Positions 52,401 through 63,230 of a stretch of DNA of 64,000 nt are shown here, one piece after another. The position numbers and the translations under genes are program-made. Position 1 is the stretch's first letter. Each line of letters begins with the position of its first letter. The stretch is from contig CAVYBK010000011.1 in assembly GCA_963766725.1 (NCBI GenBank), positions 1 through 64,000 of the forward strand, in the 5' to 3' direction. The DNA comes from DATEOR01 sp963766725. Its GTDB lineage: Bacteria > Actinomycetota > Thermoleophilia > Gaiellales > Gaiellaceae. The notes beneath the pieces were generated by a model, which worked only from the letters and a program-made list of their open reading frames with translations, did not search any database and had not been told where the DNA came from.

Positions 52401-54968
52401 GCGTGCTCCGCCGGAGTGGCGATGAGCGCCTTCGCCGCCTCGATCTCTGACTCCCGGCCGTCGAGCTCCCCGTTCACCTTCCGGCGCAGGAGCTCGTCGA
52501 GGATCGCGCCGACGCGCGGCGATTCCTGCAGGCCGAGCTCGGCGAGGTCGTCGCCGGAGATCTCGAGGCCGACCTGGCGGAAGTCGCCGAAGTAGCGCTC
52601 GAGCCGTGAGCGCGCGGACTCGCCGGCGAGCGCGTAGGCGAACAGGGCTCCGTCGGGGTCGTGTGGCTCGACGATCGCGCGCACGCCGGCGGGCTCCTCC
52701 GTTTCGGTCAGGAGCTCGGGGAGCCTCGGGCCGACGGCAACCGCGTCCGCGATCCGGTCCGCGTCCCGCCGCCGGAGCTTCAGGCGCTCGAACCACTCGT
52801 AGAGCTCGTCCGGCGGAAGCCGGCGCGCGAGCACGGCGAGCCGAAGCCTCCACGCCGGCGTCGCCGGGACGAGCTCCGCCCGCGCGCGGTCGATCTCCCC
52901 GATGAGCCGCACCGACTCCTCGTCCGCGGCGAGGTGAGGATGGATCGCGCGGTCGATCCCGAGCTCGGCGAGCCGGCGCACCGAGTCGTCCACGCGCTCC
53001 TCGGAAAGAAGAGCCTGCAGCTCGTCGCGGAGGCGCGACGAAGAGAGCTCCCCGACGAGGTTCATCTCCACGCACGCCCTCGCGAGGGCCAGCGTGTGGG
53101 CGTCCATCGCCAGGCCGTAGCGGTTCTCGTAGCGGATCGCGCGGAAGATCCGCGTCGGGTCGTCGATGAAGGACAGGTTGTGCAGCACGCGGACGACGCC
53201 GTTCTCCAGGTCCTGGAGCCCGCCGAAGTGGTCGACGAGCCGGCCGAAGTCCTCGCCCCGGAGGGACGCCGCCATCGCGTTGATCGTGAAGTCGCGGCGG
53301 TAGAGGTCCTGCCGGATCGAAGCCTGCTCGACGGTCGGGAGCGCACCGGGGCTGTCGTAGAACTCCGTCCGCGCGGTGGCGACGTCCACGCGGCCTCCGT
53401 CGTGGACGACGATGGCCGTGCCGAACCGGTCGTGCGGGACGACGCGGCCGCCCAGCGCCTCGGCGAGAGCCTCGCCGAACGCGATGCCGTCGCCCTCGAC
53501 CGCGATGTCGACGTCGAAGTTGGGCTCGTCCATGAGGACGTCGCGCACGGCGCCGCCGACGAGGTAGACGCCTTCGTAATGCTCGCTCACCGCCTGCACC
53601 GCCTCGAAGACCGGCCGCAGGTGCTCGAGCGCGTCGAGCTTGTCCGCGATCACGACGGCCTCGCCCGCGGCCTCCTCCCCGTGCGGCTCCTCGAGCGCGC
53701 GGAGGACATCGGAGCGCGTCACGACTCCCACGGCCTCGCCGTCGCGGAGGACGGGCACGCGGCCGCTCGTGGCTCCGGAGACGAGCCGCATGACCTCGGC
53801 GAGCGGCGTGTCCTCGCCGCAGGTGACGACGATCCGAGCCCATCACGCTCTTCACCGGCGCGTGCGAGAGCCCGTGGCCGATCGCCTTGTCGAGGTCCTC
53901 ACGCGTGACCACGCCGACCAGCCGGTCGGGCTCGCCGACGAGCATCCCGCTCTGGCGGTGGCGCTGGCACAGGACCATCGCGTGCGCGACGGTGTCGTCC
54001 ACGGAGACGAAGCGGGCCGGCCGCGACATGATCTCGCCCGCGGTCAGGCCGCGGCGCACCGCGTTCGGGAGCGCCTCGAGCACGGCGGCGCGCGCGTCCT
54101 CGAGGGAGCCCCGGTAGGTCGCGGACGCCGCCTGCGAATGGCCGCCGCCTCCCAGGGCCGCCGCGATCGCCGAGGCATCGAGCTCGGCCACCCGCGTCCG
54201 GACCACGCAGAAGACCCTGCCGTCCATCTCGACGAGGCAGACGAGCGCGCGGCAGTCGGTGAGGTCGACGATCTTGTGCGCGAGGTTGGAGACGCCCTCG
54301 ACGTACTCCGGCCACCGGAGCCCGGCCACGAGCACCTCGTAGCCGCCCGCCTCGTGCGGCTCGAGGCCCGCGACGAGCGCGTCGAGGAGCGCGCGCTCGC
54401 GCTCGGCGAGCGGCGTGTGCAGGTACTGCGCCACCATCTCCTGGCTCGCGCCGTGCCGCATGCACCAGGCCAGGGCCTCCGCGTCGCGGACCGTCGTCCC
54501 TGCATAGCCGAGGGAGCCCGTGTCCTCGTGGATGCCGAGGGCGAAGGCAGTCGCCTCGATCGGGCTCACCTCGACCTCGCGCTCCGCCAGGATCGCGACC
54601 ATGGTCGTCGTCAGAGCTCCGTCCTCGGAGCGGATCGTGTTCTCGGGCCGCACCCAGTCGAGCTCCTCGCCCGCATGGTGGTCGAAGAGGACGACCTCGA
54701 CCTCGGGGCTTCGCGCAGCGGTCTCGAACTCGCCGAGGCGCTCGGGATGCGACGTCTCGACGACGATCAGGCGCTCGACCTCTTCAGGGTCGACCCGCCC
54801 CGGCTCCGCCACGTCCAGCTCCTCCGCGTGCAGGCGGTAGAAGTCGCGCACGTTGCGGTTGAGCGATCCGGAGAGCGCGATGACGGCATCCGGGTAGAGC
54901 CGCCGCGCGGCCAGCATGGCCGCGAACGCGTCGAAATCGGTGTTCGCGTGGGTGACGATGACCTGCAC
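52397..54968 (-). CDS. DHH-CBS-poly(A) polymerase head tRNA nucleotidyltransferase (one frameshift)
   Basis: About 856 residues from GTG 54968 after removing one extra base in GGG near 53838-53840, which restores SVMARIVVTCGEDTPLAEVM. Order: DHH domain (about 3-160; VTHANTDFDAF, LFDHHAGEE), DHHA1 (about 230-310; GGGGHSQAASA), two CBS domains (about 318-440), then the nucleotidyltransferase head (LVGGAVRDVLMDE, FDVDIAVEGD) with RRDFTINAMA and RNA-binding helices. This architecture is known for A-adding or CCA-adding enzymes with an exonuclease-like DHH domain. It presumably repairs tRNA 3' ends. Confidence 0.88.
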
Positions 54969-55080
54969 GCAGCAAAGGTTAGACCGGCGTCCAGCGAATC
55001 CCGTCCTTTCCGGTGATGTGACCCTGGACGGCAGAGATGAGCATGGCTTGCAAAGCACGATTCACTGCCTCCGGGGATCT

Positions 55081-58035
55081 ATGGATTCGCGCCGAAAGAC
55101 GTACCAAAAACTCGCGTTTTGTCCTCGCCGGCCTCGCGGTCGCTCTCGTCACGGTGGCGCCGGCTGCGGGTGCGCCGAACGCGCCGCAGGCTCGAGGGCC
55201 CTGGGGACGGTGCAGACCGTTTCCTTCCTCCCCGTCTTCTCGTGGGACCCGGTGAGCGGGGCCGACAAGTACAACTTCGTCCTCGCGGCCGACGCAGCTC
55301 TTCAACTCGCCTGTGTACCGCTCCTGGGCACGAAGAACACGCGTGCAACTCCCGACACGACCGTGCCGAACGGAACGTATTGGTGGCGCGTACAGGCGGT
55401 CGACGCGAACGGCAACACGTCGCCCTGGTCTGCGCCGCGCTCGATCGAAAAGCTCTGGGCTGACTCCCCGACGCTCACTTCGCCCGACGACGGACGCGGT
55501 CATCGCTTTCCCGGACGAGCCGCTGGTTCTCCGCTGGGATCCGGTCCCGGGCGCCGCCAAGTACAGCGTCGAGATCGCGAATGATCTCGGCCTCAGCTCG
55601 CTCGTGACATCCGGCGGCAACCCGGTCGTTATCCAGGCGACGAACCTGGCACCGGCACTGCTTCTCCCCTCGAACACGTACTACTGGGCGGTCACTCCTC
55701 TCGACGCGAAGGGCAACCCCGGCGCGCGATCCGAGATCCGTTCATTCACCTGGGACTGGCCATCGACGACCACGCCGTCAAGTGACCGACCTCGCCGCGG
55801 AAACCGAGCTCTACGATCCCGAAGTTCACGCTGGGACCCCGTTTCCGGTGCGGCGCGCTACGAAGTCGAGGTCAATTCCTCGTCCGACTTCGCCTCCGGA
55901 TCGAAGGTCTGCTGCACCGACAAGCCGATCGCAACGAGACTGTCGCCGCGCGAGGTCTTCGTCAACAACAGGTACTACTGGCGCGTTCGCGCGATCAACG
56001 CGCGCGAACGATGCCGGCGTCTGGAACGAAGGCCCTTCATTCGACAAGACGTTCGACAACTACCCCGTCTTGAGCGAATCCGCGATCAAGAACCTGCGCA
56101 TGCGGGACCGCTCCGATCCGGGAGACGACCAGAGTGGGGATCCCGGCTACCAGACCGACCTCCCGATCGTCACCTGGGATCCCGTGCCGGGAGCGTCGAG
56201 CTACCAGGTCCAGGTGGTCCCGTACGACGGCGCACTGCCGGAACCTTGCATCTGGACCGCTCCTTCGCTCTCGCGCTGGCTCGTGAAGACGGCCTCTACC
56301 TCATGGACGCCGCTGGCCGCCGGCAACCTGACGAACCCGCCGTTCCCTTCCAACAGCAAGGGCGTGTCGAAGGACGCTCCGACGCTCAATCCCGGCAGCG
56401 CCTGGTGCGTTCGCGTCCAGGCGCGCAGCGGGCGGCTGACTCTTTCGAGCCCGATCTGGGGCGACTGGACATATCTCGACGACGGCACCGGGGCCTCGTT
56501 CACGTTCACCGACTACCCGAGCGGCGGGCCTGCTCCCCCGACTGCAACGCCGAACTACCTCGGCTCGGACGACTATGTGCTGCCGATTCGCGGCGAGACC
56601 ACCGGCTCCAACCCGCTCTTCATCTGGAACCCGATCGACGGCAAGCAGTCGTACTGGGTGATCGTCGCCAAGGATCCAGTCCTTCTCGACAATCGACGAC
56701 TACGTGCTCACCCGCATCCCCGCATACGCGGTCCGGACTCGGAGCTCGCCGCGCACCTACCCGGACGAGACGACGTCGTACTACTGGGTCGTCCTTCCCG
56801 CGACCGGGACGACTGGCGGCGGAGCCCCGGCAACGTACTGCTCGGGGCGGCTACGCCGACTTCCTCAAGCAATCGGTGCCGCCGCGCTCCTCGTTGCCCC
56901 CGACGACGACGCGACGTTCTCGCTCCAGCCGACCTTCCAGCTGGGCGCCCACGCTTGGCGCGAAGCACTACCACCTGCAGGTCGCGACCGAGCCCACGTT
57001 CGCCTCAGCCGGCTGGACGACGTGACGACGGCCGTCGACCGAATTCACCGCCCTGAAGACGTATCCGGCCGCCAAGACCCTGTACTGGCGCGTGCAGGCA
57101 CTCAGGACGAGAACAACACCGGCCTCACGTGGTCGGAGACCGAGGACGTTCGAGATCGACCTCGCGAAGCCACGCTCGACCCCGCGACGCCCGACGCTCG
57201 GGCGATGCGAGCCTGCCTGTCCTCCGCTGGTTCCCCGTTCCCGGCGCCGTCTCCTACAGCCTTCGGATCCACGAGCCCAACGACACCACGCCGAGCACCT
57301 ACTCCGGCTATCCCGTCCACGGCGGCTTCCTTCTAGAAGATCACCGGCACGGGAATCTTCACCTGGGAGATCCGGGCCGACTTCCCGAAGCGCACCGGCG
57401 GTACGACCCCCGGCCCCTGGTCCGATCCCGCCGACTTACACGCACACGATCAAGGAGCCGACGAACCCGGTGTCGAGCGCGGGCGCGAACCGCCTCGTCA
57501 TGAGCTGGGACGCGAAGACGGGCACGAAGCAGTACCGCGTCCAGATCTCGAAGCGCGAGGACTTCAACCCCGTCCATCGAGACGAAGACGACCGACAATC
57601 CCGACTACGCGCCCCTGCTCACCTCGTCGTACTACAGCGCGGGCGGCGACTTCTACTGGCGCGTCGCCGCGATCGACGGCGACGGGAACGTGGGCACCTA
57701 CGCCAACAACCCGGCGCACGTTCACACTCCCCGCGATTTCGGGCGGCGGAACCGGGCCGAAGCACTTCAAGGTCACCTTCACGGGCCGTCTCGTCAAGAA
57801 CCGCGACACGAGACATCGCCGTCAAGGTCCGCGACTGCCACGACTCTGAACGCCCTCCAGGGCGCCCTCGTGCGCGCCTACGGCGCCGGCGTGTCGCTGA
57901 CCCAGAAGACCACGAACTCGAGCGGCGTCGCCAAGTTCCGCCTCAAGCCGACGCAGCTCAAGAAGGTCACGTTCCGGGTGAGCAAGCTCACGCTACGCGA
58001 CGGTCTACATCGACCGCCGCGTGTATCGCCCCTAG
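55081..58035 (+). pseudogene. Secreted FN3-like repeat protein with many frameshifts
   Basis: A signal peptide (about 55130-55175: LAGLAVALVTVAPAAGA) begins a protein of nearly 1000 residues whose reading frame must change a dozen or more times. Recurrent modules of about 95 residues show W-D-P-V-(P/S)-G-A followed by Y-x-V-x-(V/I) and later YYWRV(R/Q)A; the Trp motif recurs near 55243, 55535, 55833, 56175, 56623, 57228 and 57506, like fibronectin III-like surface domains. The longest clean stretch is about 56010-56690. The C-terminus seems to be YIDRRVYRP with TAG 58033-58035. ATG 55081 is the likely start (one A of AAAAA removed soon after). Either a decayed surface gene or a badly assembled one. 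Confidence 0.7.
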
Positions 58036-58038
58036 GGC

Positions 58039-58425
58039 CTAGCCCCCGGCGGCGATAACTTCGATCTCGACGAGCGCGCCGGAAGGCAGCGCTGCGACCT
58101 GGAACGTTGCGCGCGCCGGCGGCTCCTCGCCCATGTGGCGGCCGTAGACCTCGTTCATCGCCTGGAAGTCGCCGAGGTCGACCAGGAAGATCGTCGCCTT
58201 GACGACGTTCTCGAGGCTCGTCCCGGCCGCCTCGAGGATCGCGGACAGGTTCTTCATCACCTGCTCGGTCTGCTCGGAGATCCCGCCTTCGACCATGTTG
58301 CCGCCCGGGTCGACCCCGAGCTGGCCGGAGACGAACACGAAGCCTCCGTTGGCGATTCCCTGCGAGTACGGGGCGCCCTGGAAGGGAGCCGGGGCCTGGT
58401 CGGTGCGAATCACGCGCTTCGTCAC
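58039..58425 (-). CDS. ridA: RidA-family deaminase
   Basis: 128 residues from GTG 58425 (GTGA overlap with murA). Motifs GAPYSQGIANGGFVFVSGQL, EQTEQVMKNLSAILEAAG and the C-terminal ARATFQVAALPSGALVEIE including the conserved Arg. Hydrolyses reactive enamine/imine intermediates. Convergent with the broken repeat-protein gene. Confidence 0.95.
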   Translation of the reverse strand: MTKRVIRTDQAPAPFQGAPYSQGIANGGFVFVSGQLGVDPGGNMVEGGISEQTEQVMKNLSAILEAAGTSLENVVKATIFLVDLGDFQAMNEVYGRHMGEEPPARATFQVAALPSGALVEIEVIAAGG

Positions 58426-59705
58426 GAGATCTCCGTTCGCTCGATGTGAGCCCCTACGGCGCGCAGCCGTTCGTCGATCCTCTCGTAGCCGCGGTCGATC
58501 TGCCCGATGTTCCCGATCGTCGAGGTGCCCTCGGCGCAGAGGCTTGCGATCAGCATCGCCATCCCCGCGCGGATGTCCGGGCTCTCCATGCGCTCGCCGT
58601 AGAGGCGCGCCGGCCCGTTGACCACGGCACGGTGCGGGTCGCAGAGGATGATCCGCGCGCCCATGTTCACGAGCTTGTCGACGAAGAACAGGCGGTTCTC
58701 GAACATCTTCTCGAAGATGAGCACGGTGCCCGCGGCCTGCGTCGCGACCGCGAGCGCGATCGACGTGAGGTCGGCCGGGAACGCCGGCCACGGCCCGTCC
58801 TCGATCTTCGGGATCTGAGAGCCGATGTCGTCATGGATCTCGAGGTGCTGGTTGCCGGGGACGCGCACCGACGACCCTTCGACCTCCCAGCTGACGCCGA
58901 GGCGCTCGAACGCCGGCCAGATGGCGACGAGATCCTCGGCGACGACGTCCTCGATGACGACCTCGCCCTCGGTCACCGCCGCGAGCCCGATGAAGCTCGC
59001 GACCTCGATGTGGTCCGGGCAGATGCGCCATTCGCCGCCGCGCAGCGCCTCGACCCCGCGGATGCGGAGGACGTTCGAGCCGATCCCGTCGATCTCGGCG
59101 CCGAGGGTGACCAGGAACCGGCAGAGGTCCTGGACGTGGGGCTCGCTCGCCGCGTTGCCGATCACCGTCTCGCCCGGCGCGAGCACCGCGGCCATGACGA
59201 CGTTCTCCGTTCCCGTCACGGAGGCCTCGTCGAGGAAGACCTGGGCTCCCTTCAGGCCGTCGGTGCGCATGCGGTAGACCTTCTCGGCGCTGATGTCGGC
59301 GCCGAGCACCGTGAGCGCGTGGATGTGCGTGTCGAGCCGGCGGCGCCCGATGACGTCGCCGCCCGGAGGCGGGACGACGGCCTGCCCGTGGCGGGCGAGC
59401 AGCGGGCCCGCGAAGAGGATGGACGCGCGGATGCGGCTGCAGAGCTCCTCGTCGAGCTCGAACTTCGAGATGCCGGCGGCGGTGATGCGAACCTCGCCGC
59501 CTCCGACGCGCTGGACGTCGGCGCCGAGATCGGCGGCCAGGTCGAGCATCGTCTCGACGTCCGTGATCGCCGGGACGTTCGTCAGCGTGACGGGCTCGTC
59601 GGTGAGCAGGCAGGCGGCCACGATCGGCAGGGCCGCGTTCTTGTTTCCGGCCGCGCGGATCGACCCCGAGAGCGGCCGCGCGCCCTCGATGACGAAGGCC
59701 TCCAT
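58422..59705 (-). CDS. murA: UDP-N-acetylglucosamine 1-carboxyvinyltransferase
   Basis: 427 residues from ATG 59705 (ATG 59735 is an alternative with AGGA upstream). GSIRAAGNKNAALPI, VPAITDVETML and RASILFAGPLLARHG are MurA motifs. The active-site loop reads PPPGGDVIGRR: the Cys attacked by fosfomycin is Asp (residue 117), as in mycobacterial MurA, so the enzyme should be intrinsically fosfomycin-insensitive (inference from known C-to-D variants). First committed step of peptidoglycan synthesis. Confidence 0.96.
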   Translation of the reverse strand: MEAFVIEGARPLSGSIRAAGNKNAALPIVAACLLTDEPVTLTNVPAITDVETMLDLAADLGADVQRVGGGEVRITAAGISKFELDEELCSRIRASILFAGPLLARHGQAVVPPPGGDVIGRRRLDTHIHALTVLGADISAEKVYRMRTDGLKGAQVFLDEASVTGTENVVMAAVLAPGETVIGNAASEPHVQDLCRFLVTLGAEIDGIGSNVLRIRGVEALRGGEWRICPDHIEVASFIGLAAVTEGEVVIEDVVAEDLVAIWPAFERLGVSWEVEGSSVRVPGNQHLEIHDDIGSQIPKIEDGPWPAFPADLTSIALAVATQAAGTVLIFEKMFENRLFFVDKLVNMGARIILCDPHRAVVNGPARLYGERMESPDIRAGMAMLIASLCAEGTSTIGNIGQIDRGYERIDERLRAVGAHIERTEIS

Positions 59706-59797
59706 CAGGGCATCGGTTACGACTGTTTGCTGCATTTGACGGTAGTCCTGTCCTCGGACGGCGGCGCGAGCGGCGGAGGGTATCCTACTTCGCTTCC

Positions 59798-60370
59798 ATG
59801 GAGGTCACCCGCGAGCGAGCGTGGCAAACCCTCACGCAGTACACGAAGTCCGAGGCGCTGCGACGGCACGCGCTCGCCGTCGAGGCGGCGGTCGGCTGGT
59901 ACGCCCGCGAGTTCGACGAGGACGAGGAATTCTGGCGCGCGACCGCGCTCCTCCACGACTTCGACTACGAGATCCATCCCACTCTCGACAAGCACCCGCA
60001 GGACGGCGCTCCGATCCTCCGCGAGGAGGGCTATCCAGAGGAGCTCATCGAGGCCGTCCTCTCGCACGCGGAGCACCTGAACATGGAGCGGGACACGAAG
60101 CTCAAGAAGACGCTCTTCGCCTGCGACGAGCTCGCCGGCTTCGTCCACGCCTGCGGGCTGGTCAGGCCCGACGGGATCGAGACCCTCGAGCCGAAGTCGG
60201 TGCGGAAGAAGCTGAAGCAGCCGTCCTTCGCAGCCGGCGTCCACCGCGACGAGGTCTACAGCGGCGCCGAGGAGCTGGGCCTCGAGCTCGACGACCACAT
60301 CCGAAACGTGGTCGCGGGGATGCGCCCGATCGCAGCGGAGCTCGGCCTGCGCACGTCCGAGGCCGCATAG
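59798..60370 (+). CDS. HD-domain hydrolase
   Basis: 190 residues. HD signature: RRHALAVE (first His), ALLHDFDYEIHP (His-Asp), then HAEHLN and FACDELAGF (distal Asp), all in about residues 22-115. Small soluble phosphohydrolases of this type often act on nucleotides; the substrate is unknown. Divergent from murA. Confidence 0.85.
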   Translation: MEVTRERAWQTLTQYTKSEALRRHALAVEAAVGWYAREFDEDEEFWRATALLHDFDYEIHPTLDKHPQDGAPILREEGYPEELIEAVLSHAEHLNMERDTKLKKTLFACDELAGFVHACGLVRPDGIETLEPKSVRKKLKQPSFAAGVHRDEVYSGAEELGLELDDHIRNVVAGMRPIAAELGLRTSEAA

Positions 60371-60408
60371 CCGGGATCCTCGGGAGCGACGAGGACGCCT
60401 TCGGGCTC

Positions 60409-61106
60409 TTGCTCCTCGACCACCTCGAAGGACGGGCCGGAGAGCCGGAGCTCGAGCGCGACGACGGCCACATCGGGCCGGCCATGGGCGCCGAGTGGTT
60501 CTTCGCCGAACACGATGAGTGGGTCGAGGCGGAGCGGGCCGCGTTCGAGCTCGTCCGCGGGCGGGTGCTCGACATCGGCGCGGGCGCGGGGCGTCACAGC
60601 CTGGAGGCGCAGCGACGAGGGCTCGAGGCGGTCGCGATCGACATCTCGCCCGGTGCAGTCGAGGTCTGCCGCCGGCGGGGCGTCCGCGACGCGCGGCTGC
60701 TCTCCTTGGATGAGGTCGGCGAGCGCCTCGGGGATCTTCGACACCGTCCTCCTGCTCTGCGGCAATCTCGGCCTGGCGGGCGGCGCGGACGAGACATCTG
60801 CCCTGCTGGAAAGGCTCCACAGGCTCACGGCTCCTGACGCACGGATCGTGTTCGACTCCGTCGACCCCCACGTGGACAACGACGAGGCCGACCTCGCCTA
60901 CCTCGCGCGGAACCGCGAGCGCGGGCGCATGCCCGGCCAGATGACGATCCGGATCCGCTACGGCGGCCTCGCGACACCCTGGTACGACCTCCTCTGCGTG
61001 GCCCCCGGAGAGCTGGAGGAGCTCGCCGCCCCTACCGGCTGGCGGCTCGCGTGGCGCCAGGATGCGGAGCCGCCCGACTGGTACGGAGCTGCTCGAGAAG
61101 TCCTAG
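60409..61106 (+). CDS. Class I SAM-dependent methyltransferase (two frameshifts)
   Basis: About 230 residues after removing one G of GGGG near 60730 (restoring GERLGIFDTVLLLCGNLG) and one G near 61085 (restoring DWYELLEKS and TAG 61104-61106). SAM motif I is VLDIGAGAGRHSL and the acidic AIDISP ends strand 2. The start is unclear: TTG 60409 is proposed because the conserved N-terminal ERDDGHIGPAMGAEWF region lies upstream of ATG 60484. Substrate unknown. Ends overlap the convergent aminotransferase gene by 4 bases. Confidence 0.75.
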
Positions 61107-62197
61107 AGCGCGCCGACGAGGCGCTCGAGGTCGTCGTGATTCGTCCAGAACCCGCACGACGCCCGCAGCCAGCCGAGTCCAGGCAGGTCGCGGATCACGA
61201 CTCCCGCGTCGGCGAGCCGCTCGACGACCTCCTTCGAGTCGCCCGCGGCTTTCCACGTCACGAGCGTGGCCTGGCCGGGCTCGGTCACGACCTCGCATCC
61301 CAATCCTTCGAGCATGTGCATGAGGTGCGCGGCCATGTCGGCGGCGTGCGTGTACCTCTCCTCCCCCGCCTCCTCCGCGAAGGCGAGCGATTCCAGGAGG
61401 CCGACCCCCGAGGCGGCGGCGATCCAGCCGGGGTCGAAGCGCGCCGCTCCCGCCTTGGGGTCGTACGTGTAGTCATCGCCGAACTCCCATGACCCGTAGC
61501 TCGGCATCGCCATGCGCAGCTCCTCGACGCGCTCGGGACGGACGAAGAGCGCTCCGGTGACGTCCGGGCCGAGGAGCCATTTCTGCGCGGAGACGGTGTA
61601 GAAGTCGCAGCCCAGGTCGGCAACGGCGACCGGCATCGCGCCGGCCGCCTGGGCTCCGTCGACGAGCAGGGGAATTCCTCGTCCGACGAGGCTTTCGACT
61701 GGCATCACGGCGCCCGTGAGCCACGAGACGTGCGAGAGCGCGATCAGCTTCGTCCGCTCCGTCACCGCGGCGTCGAGCGTGCCGGCGAGCTCCGCGACAG
61801 GCAGGTCGCGTACCGGCACGATCTTCAGATCCGCTCCCGAGGCAACGAGCCCGCCGAAGAGGCCCGGGTGCTCTGAGTCGGTGGTGACGACCTCGTCGCC
61901 CGGGCCGATGCCGAGGCCGTTCAGGACGACGTTGCACCCCTCCGTCGTCGAGTTCGTGAGCGCGATGGCCTCCGCCGGCGCCCCGAGGAAGCGGGCGAGC
62001 GCCGCACGGACCTCGTCGCGACGGGCGAGCATCGCCTCGAAGTACCCCTGACTGGAGCGACCCTGCTCGAGGTCGCGGGCGAGCGTGGCCCCCATCGCCT
62101 CCACGGTCCGGCGCGGGAGCGGCCCGTTCGTGCCCGCGTTGAGATAGGCGAGCCGGTCGAGGACGGGGAGACCTGCGCGGACGGCGTCTAGGTCCAC
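61103..62197 (-). CDS. Class V aminotransferase / cysteine desulfurase-like
   Basis: 364 residues. PLP fold with NAGTNGPLPRRTVEAM at the N-terminus, TNSTTEGCNVV, LVDGAQAAGA and the PLP Lys in YTVSAQKWLLGP; no mobile-loop catalytic Cys is evident in the C-terminal part, which argues against a SufS-like desulfurase and for an isopenicillin-N-epimerase-like or other class V enzyme. GTG start, overlapping the upstream gene by 10 bases. Confidence 0.88.
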   Translation of the reverse strand: MDLDAVRAGLPVLDRLAYLNAGTNGPLPRRTVEAMGATLARDLEQGRSSQGYFEAMLARRDEVRAALARFLGAPAEAIALTNSTTEGCNVVLNGLGIGPGDEVVTTDSEHPGLFGGLVASGADLKIVPVRDLPVAELAGTLDAAVTERTKLIALSHVSWLTGAVMPVESLVGRGIPLLVDGAQAAGAMPVAVADLGCDFYTVSAQKWLLGPDVTGALFVRPERVEELRMAMPSYGSWEFGDDYTYDPKAGAARFDPGWIAAASGVGLLESLAFAEEAGEERYTHAADMAAHLMHMLEGLGCEVVTEPGQATLVTWKAAGDSKEVVERLADAGVVIRDLPGLGWLRASCGFWTNHDDLERLVGAL

Positions 62198-62907
62198 GCG
62201 ACCTCCGCCTCGACGGGCGCATGGTCTGAGAGGAGCCCGCCGTTCACACGCCTCCGTTCAGGAGGCCACGCGCTCGGCGTGCGCGCGAACTCGAAACCGC
62301 GGACGAGGATCTGGTCGATCCCTTCGATCGGCGGCGAGAAATCCTGGATTGCGTAGGCGGGCACGTTGAAGTCGCCGCACAGGATGCACCGTTCGGCGTC
62401 CGCGACGAAATCCGCGGCGAGCCCGGCCTCGACGCGCGCAACGTCGGAGTTGTTCGTCGCGTGCAGGTTGGCGATGGTCAGCGTCTTTCCCTCGAGCTCC
62501 ACGTCCACCGCCTGGCACACGCGCCGCTGGCGCCCTCCCCGGAGCCACTCGAGGCGCTTGACCTCTGGGTTCAGGACGAGGGTTCGGTCGTCACGAACCT
62601 CGAACCGGGGGCCGAGAAGCGTCGCGTTGGCCTGGCCGGCCGCCGTGAATCTGACGCGAACCGGATCGAGGTCCGTGATGAAGCGCGCGACCGGCCCGAG
62701 GAAGCCGGGCACCGTGACCGACCAGACCGCTCGCATCCCGCTCCAGCGCTCGAGCCAGCCGAGGGCCCAGAGCGGGACCTCCTGCAGCGCGACGACGTCG
62801 GGCGCGTCGAGGCTGGCGAGCCGCACCATGCGCTCCAGGTACGTCCGGCCGGTCTTCGGATACGTGCGCCCGTGATAGAGGTTCCACGTGCGAATGACGA
62901 GTCCCAC
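62188..62907 (-). CDS. Endonuclease/exonuclease/phosphatase-family protein
   Basis: 239 residues. EEP-fold motifs in order: TWNLYHGR, VVALQEVP (metal Glu), NLHATNN, LCGDFNVP and LSDHAPVEAE (Asp-His pair). Mg-dependent phosphodiesterase of unknown substrate (nucleic acid or phospholipid). GTG start. Cotranscribed with the aminotransferase gene. Confidence 0.9.
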   Translation of the reverse strand: MGLVIRTWNLYHGRTYPKTGRTYLERMVRLASLDAPDVVALQEVPLWALGWLERWSGMRAVWSVTVPGFLGPVARFITDLDPVRVRFTAAGQANATLLGPRFEVRDDRTLVLNPEVKRLEWLRGGRQRRVCQAVDVELEGKTLTIANLHATNNSDVARVEAGLAADFVADAERCILCGDFNVPAYAIQDFSPPIEGIDQILVRGFEFARTPSAWPPERRRVNGGLLSDHAPVEAEVAWT

Positions 62908-62930
62908 GGCCGACGCAGCATAGGGAACCC

Positions 62931-63230
62931 GTGCGCGGGCGTTTCGTGGATCTCGTCGAGCGGCAGATCGCGCTCTTCGCAGCCGAGAACGAAGGCCTCA
63001 TCCGCGACACGGAGGCTGCCCTCGCCGCCTACAACCGCGCGCCGCGGGACGAGGCAGAGGAGCGCTACGGCGACTACCTCGATCTGGTCGAGACCGGCAC
63101 CGACGCGCTCGTCGAGCTGCGCGACAACTTTGCGGCCACCCTCGACGAAGACTCCTACGAGGAGTACCACGAGGTCTTCAACCGCACCGTCCGCAAGCGC
63201 TTGCCACGGTTCGGGCTGGAGCTGGACTAG
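62931..63230 (+). CDS. Hypothetical acidic helical protein
   Basis: 99 residues, GTG start, 23 bases from the divergent EEP gene. Highly charged, all-helical (LVERQIALFAAENEGLIRDT; EERYGDYLDLVETGTDALVE), no Cys, no membrane segment. Family not recognised. Ends overlap the convergent gene by 4 bases. Confidence 0.65.
   Translation: MRGRFVDLVERQIALFAAENEGLIRDTEAALAAYNRAPRDEAEERYGDYLDLVETGTDALVELRDNFAATLDEDSYEEYHEVFNRTVRKRLPRFGLELD

Noticed and set aside
61107..61492. Extension of the methyltransferase frame over the aminotransferase gene
   Set aside because: The frame beyond 61106 is antisense to a conserved PLP enzyme; a one-base correction gives a natural stop at 61104-61106.
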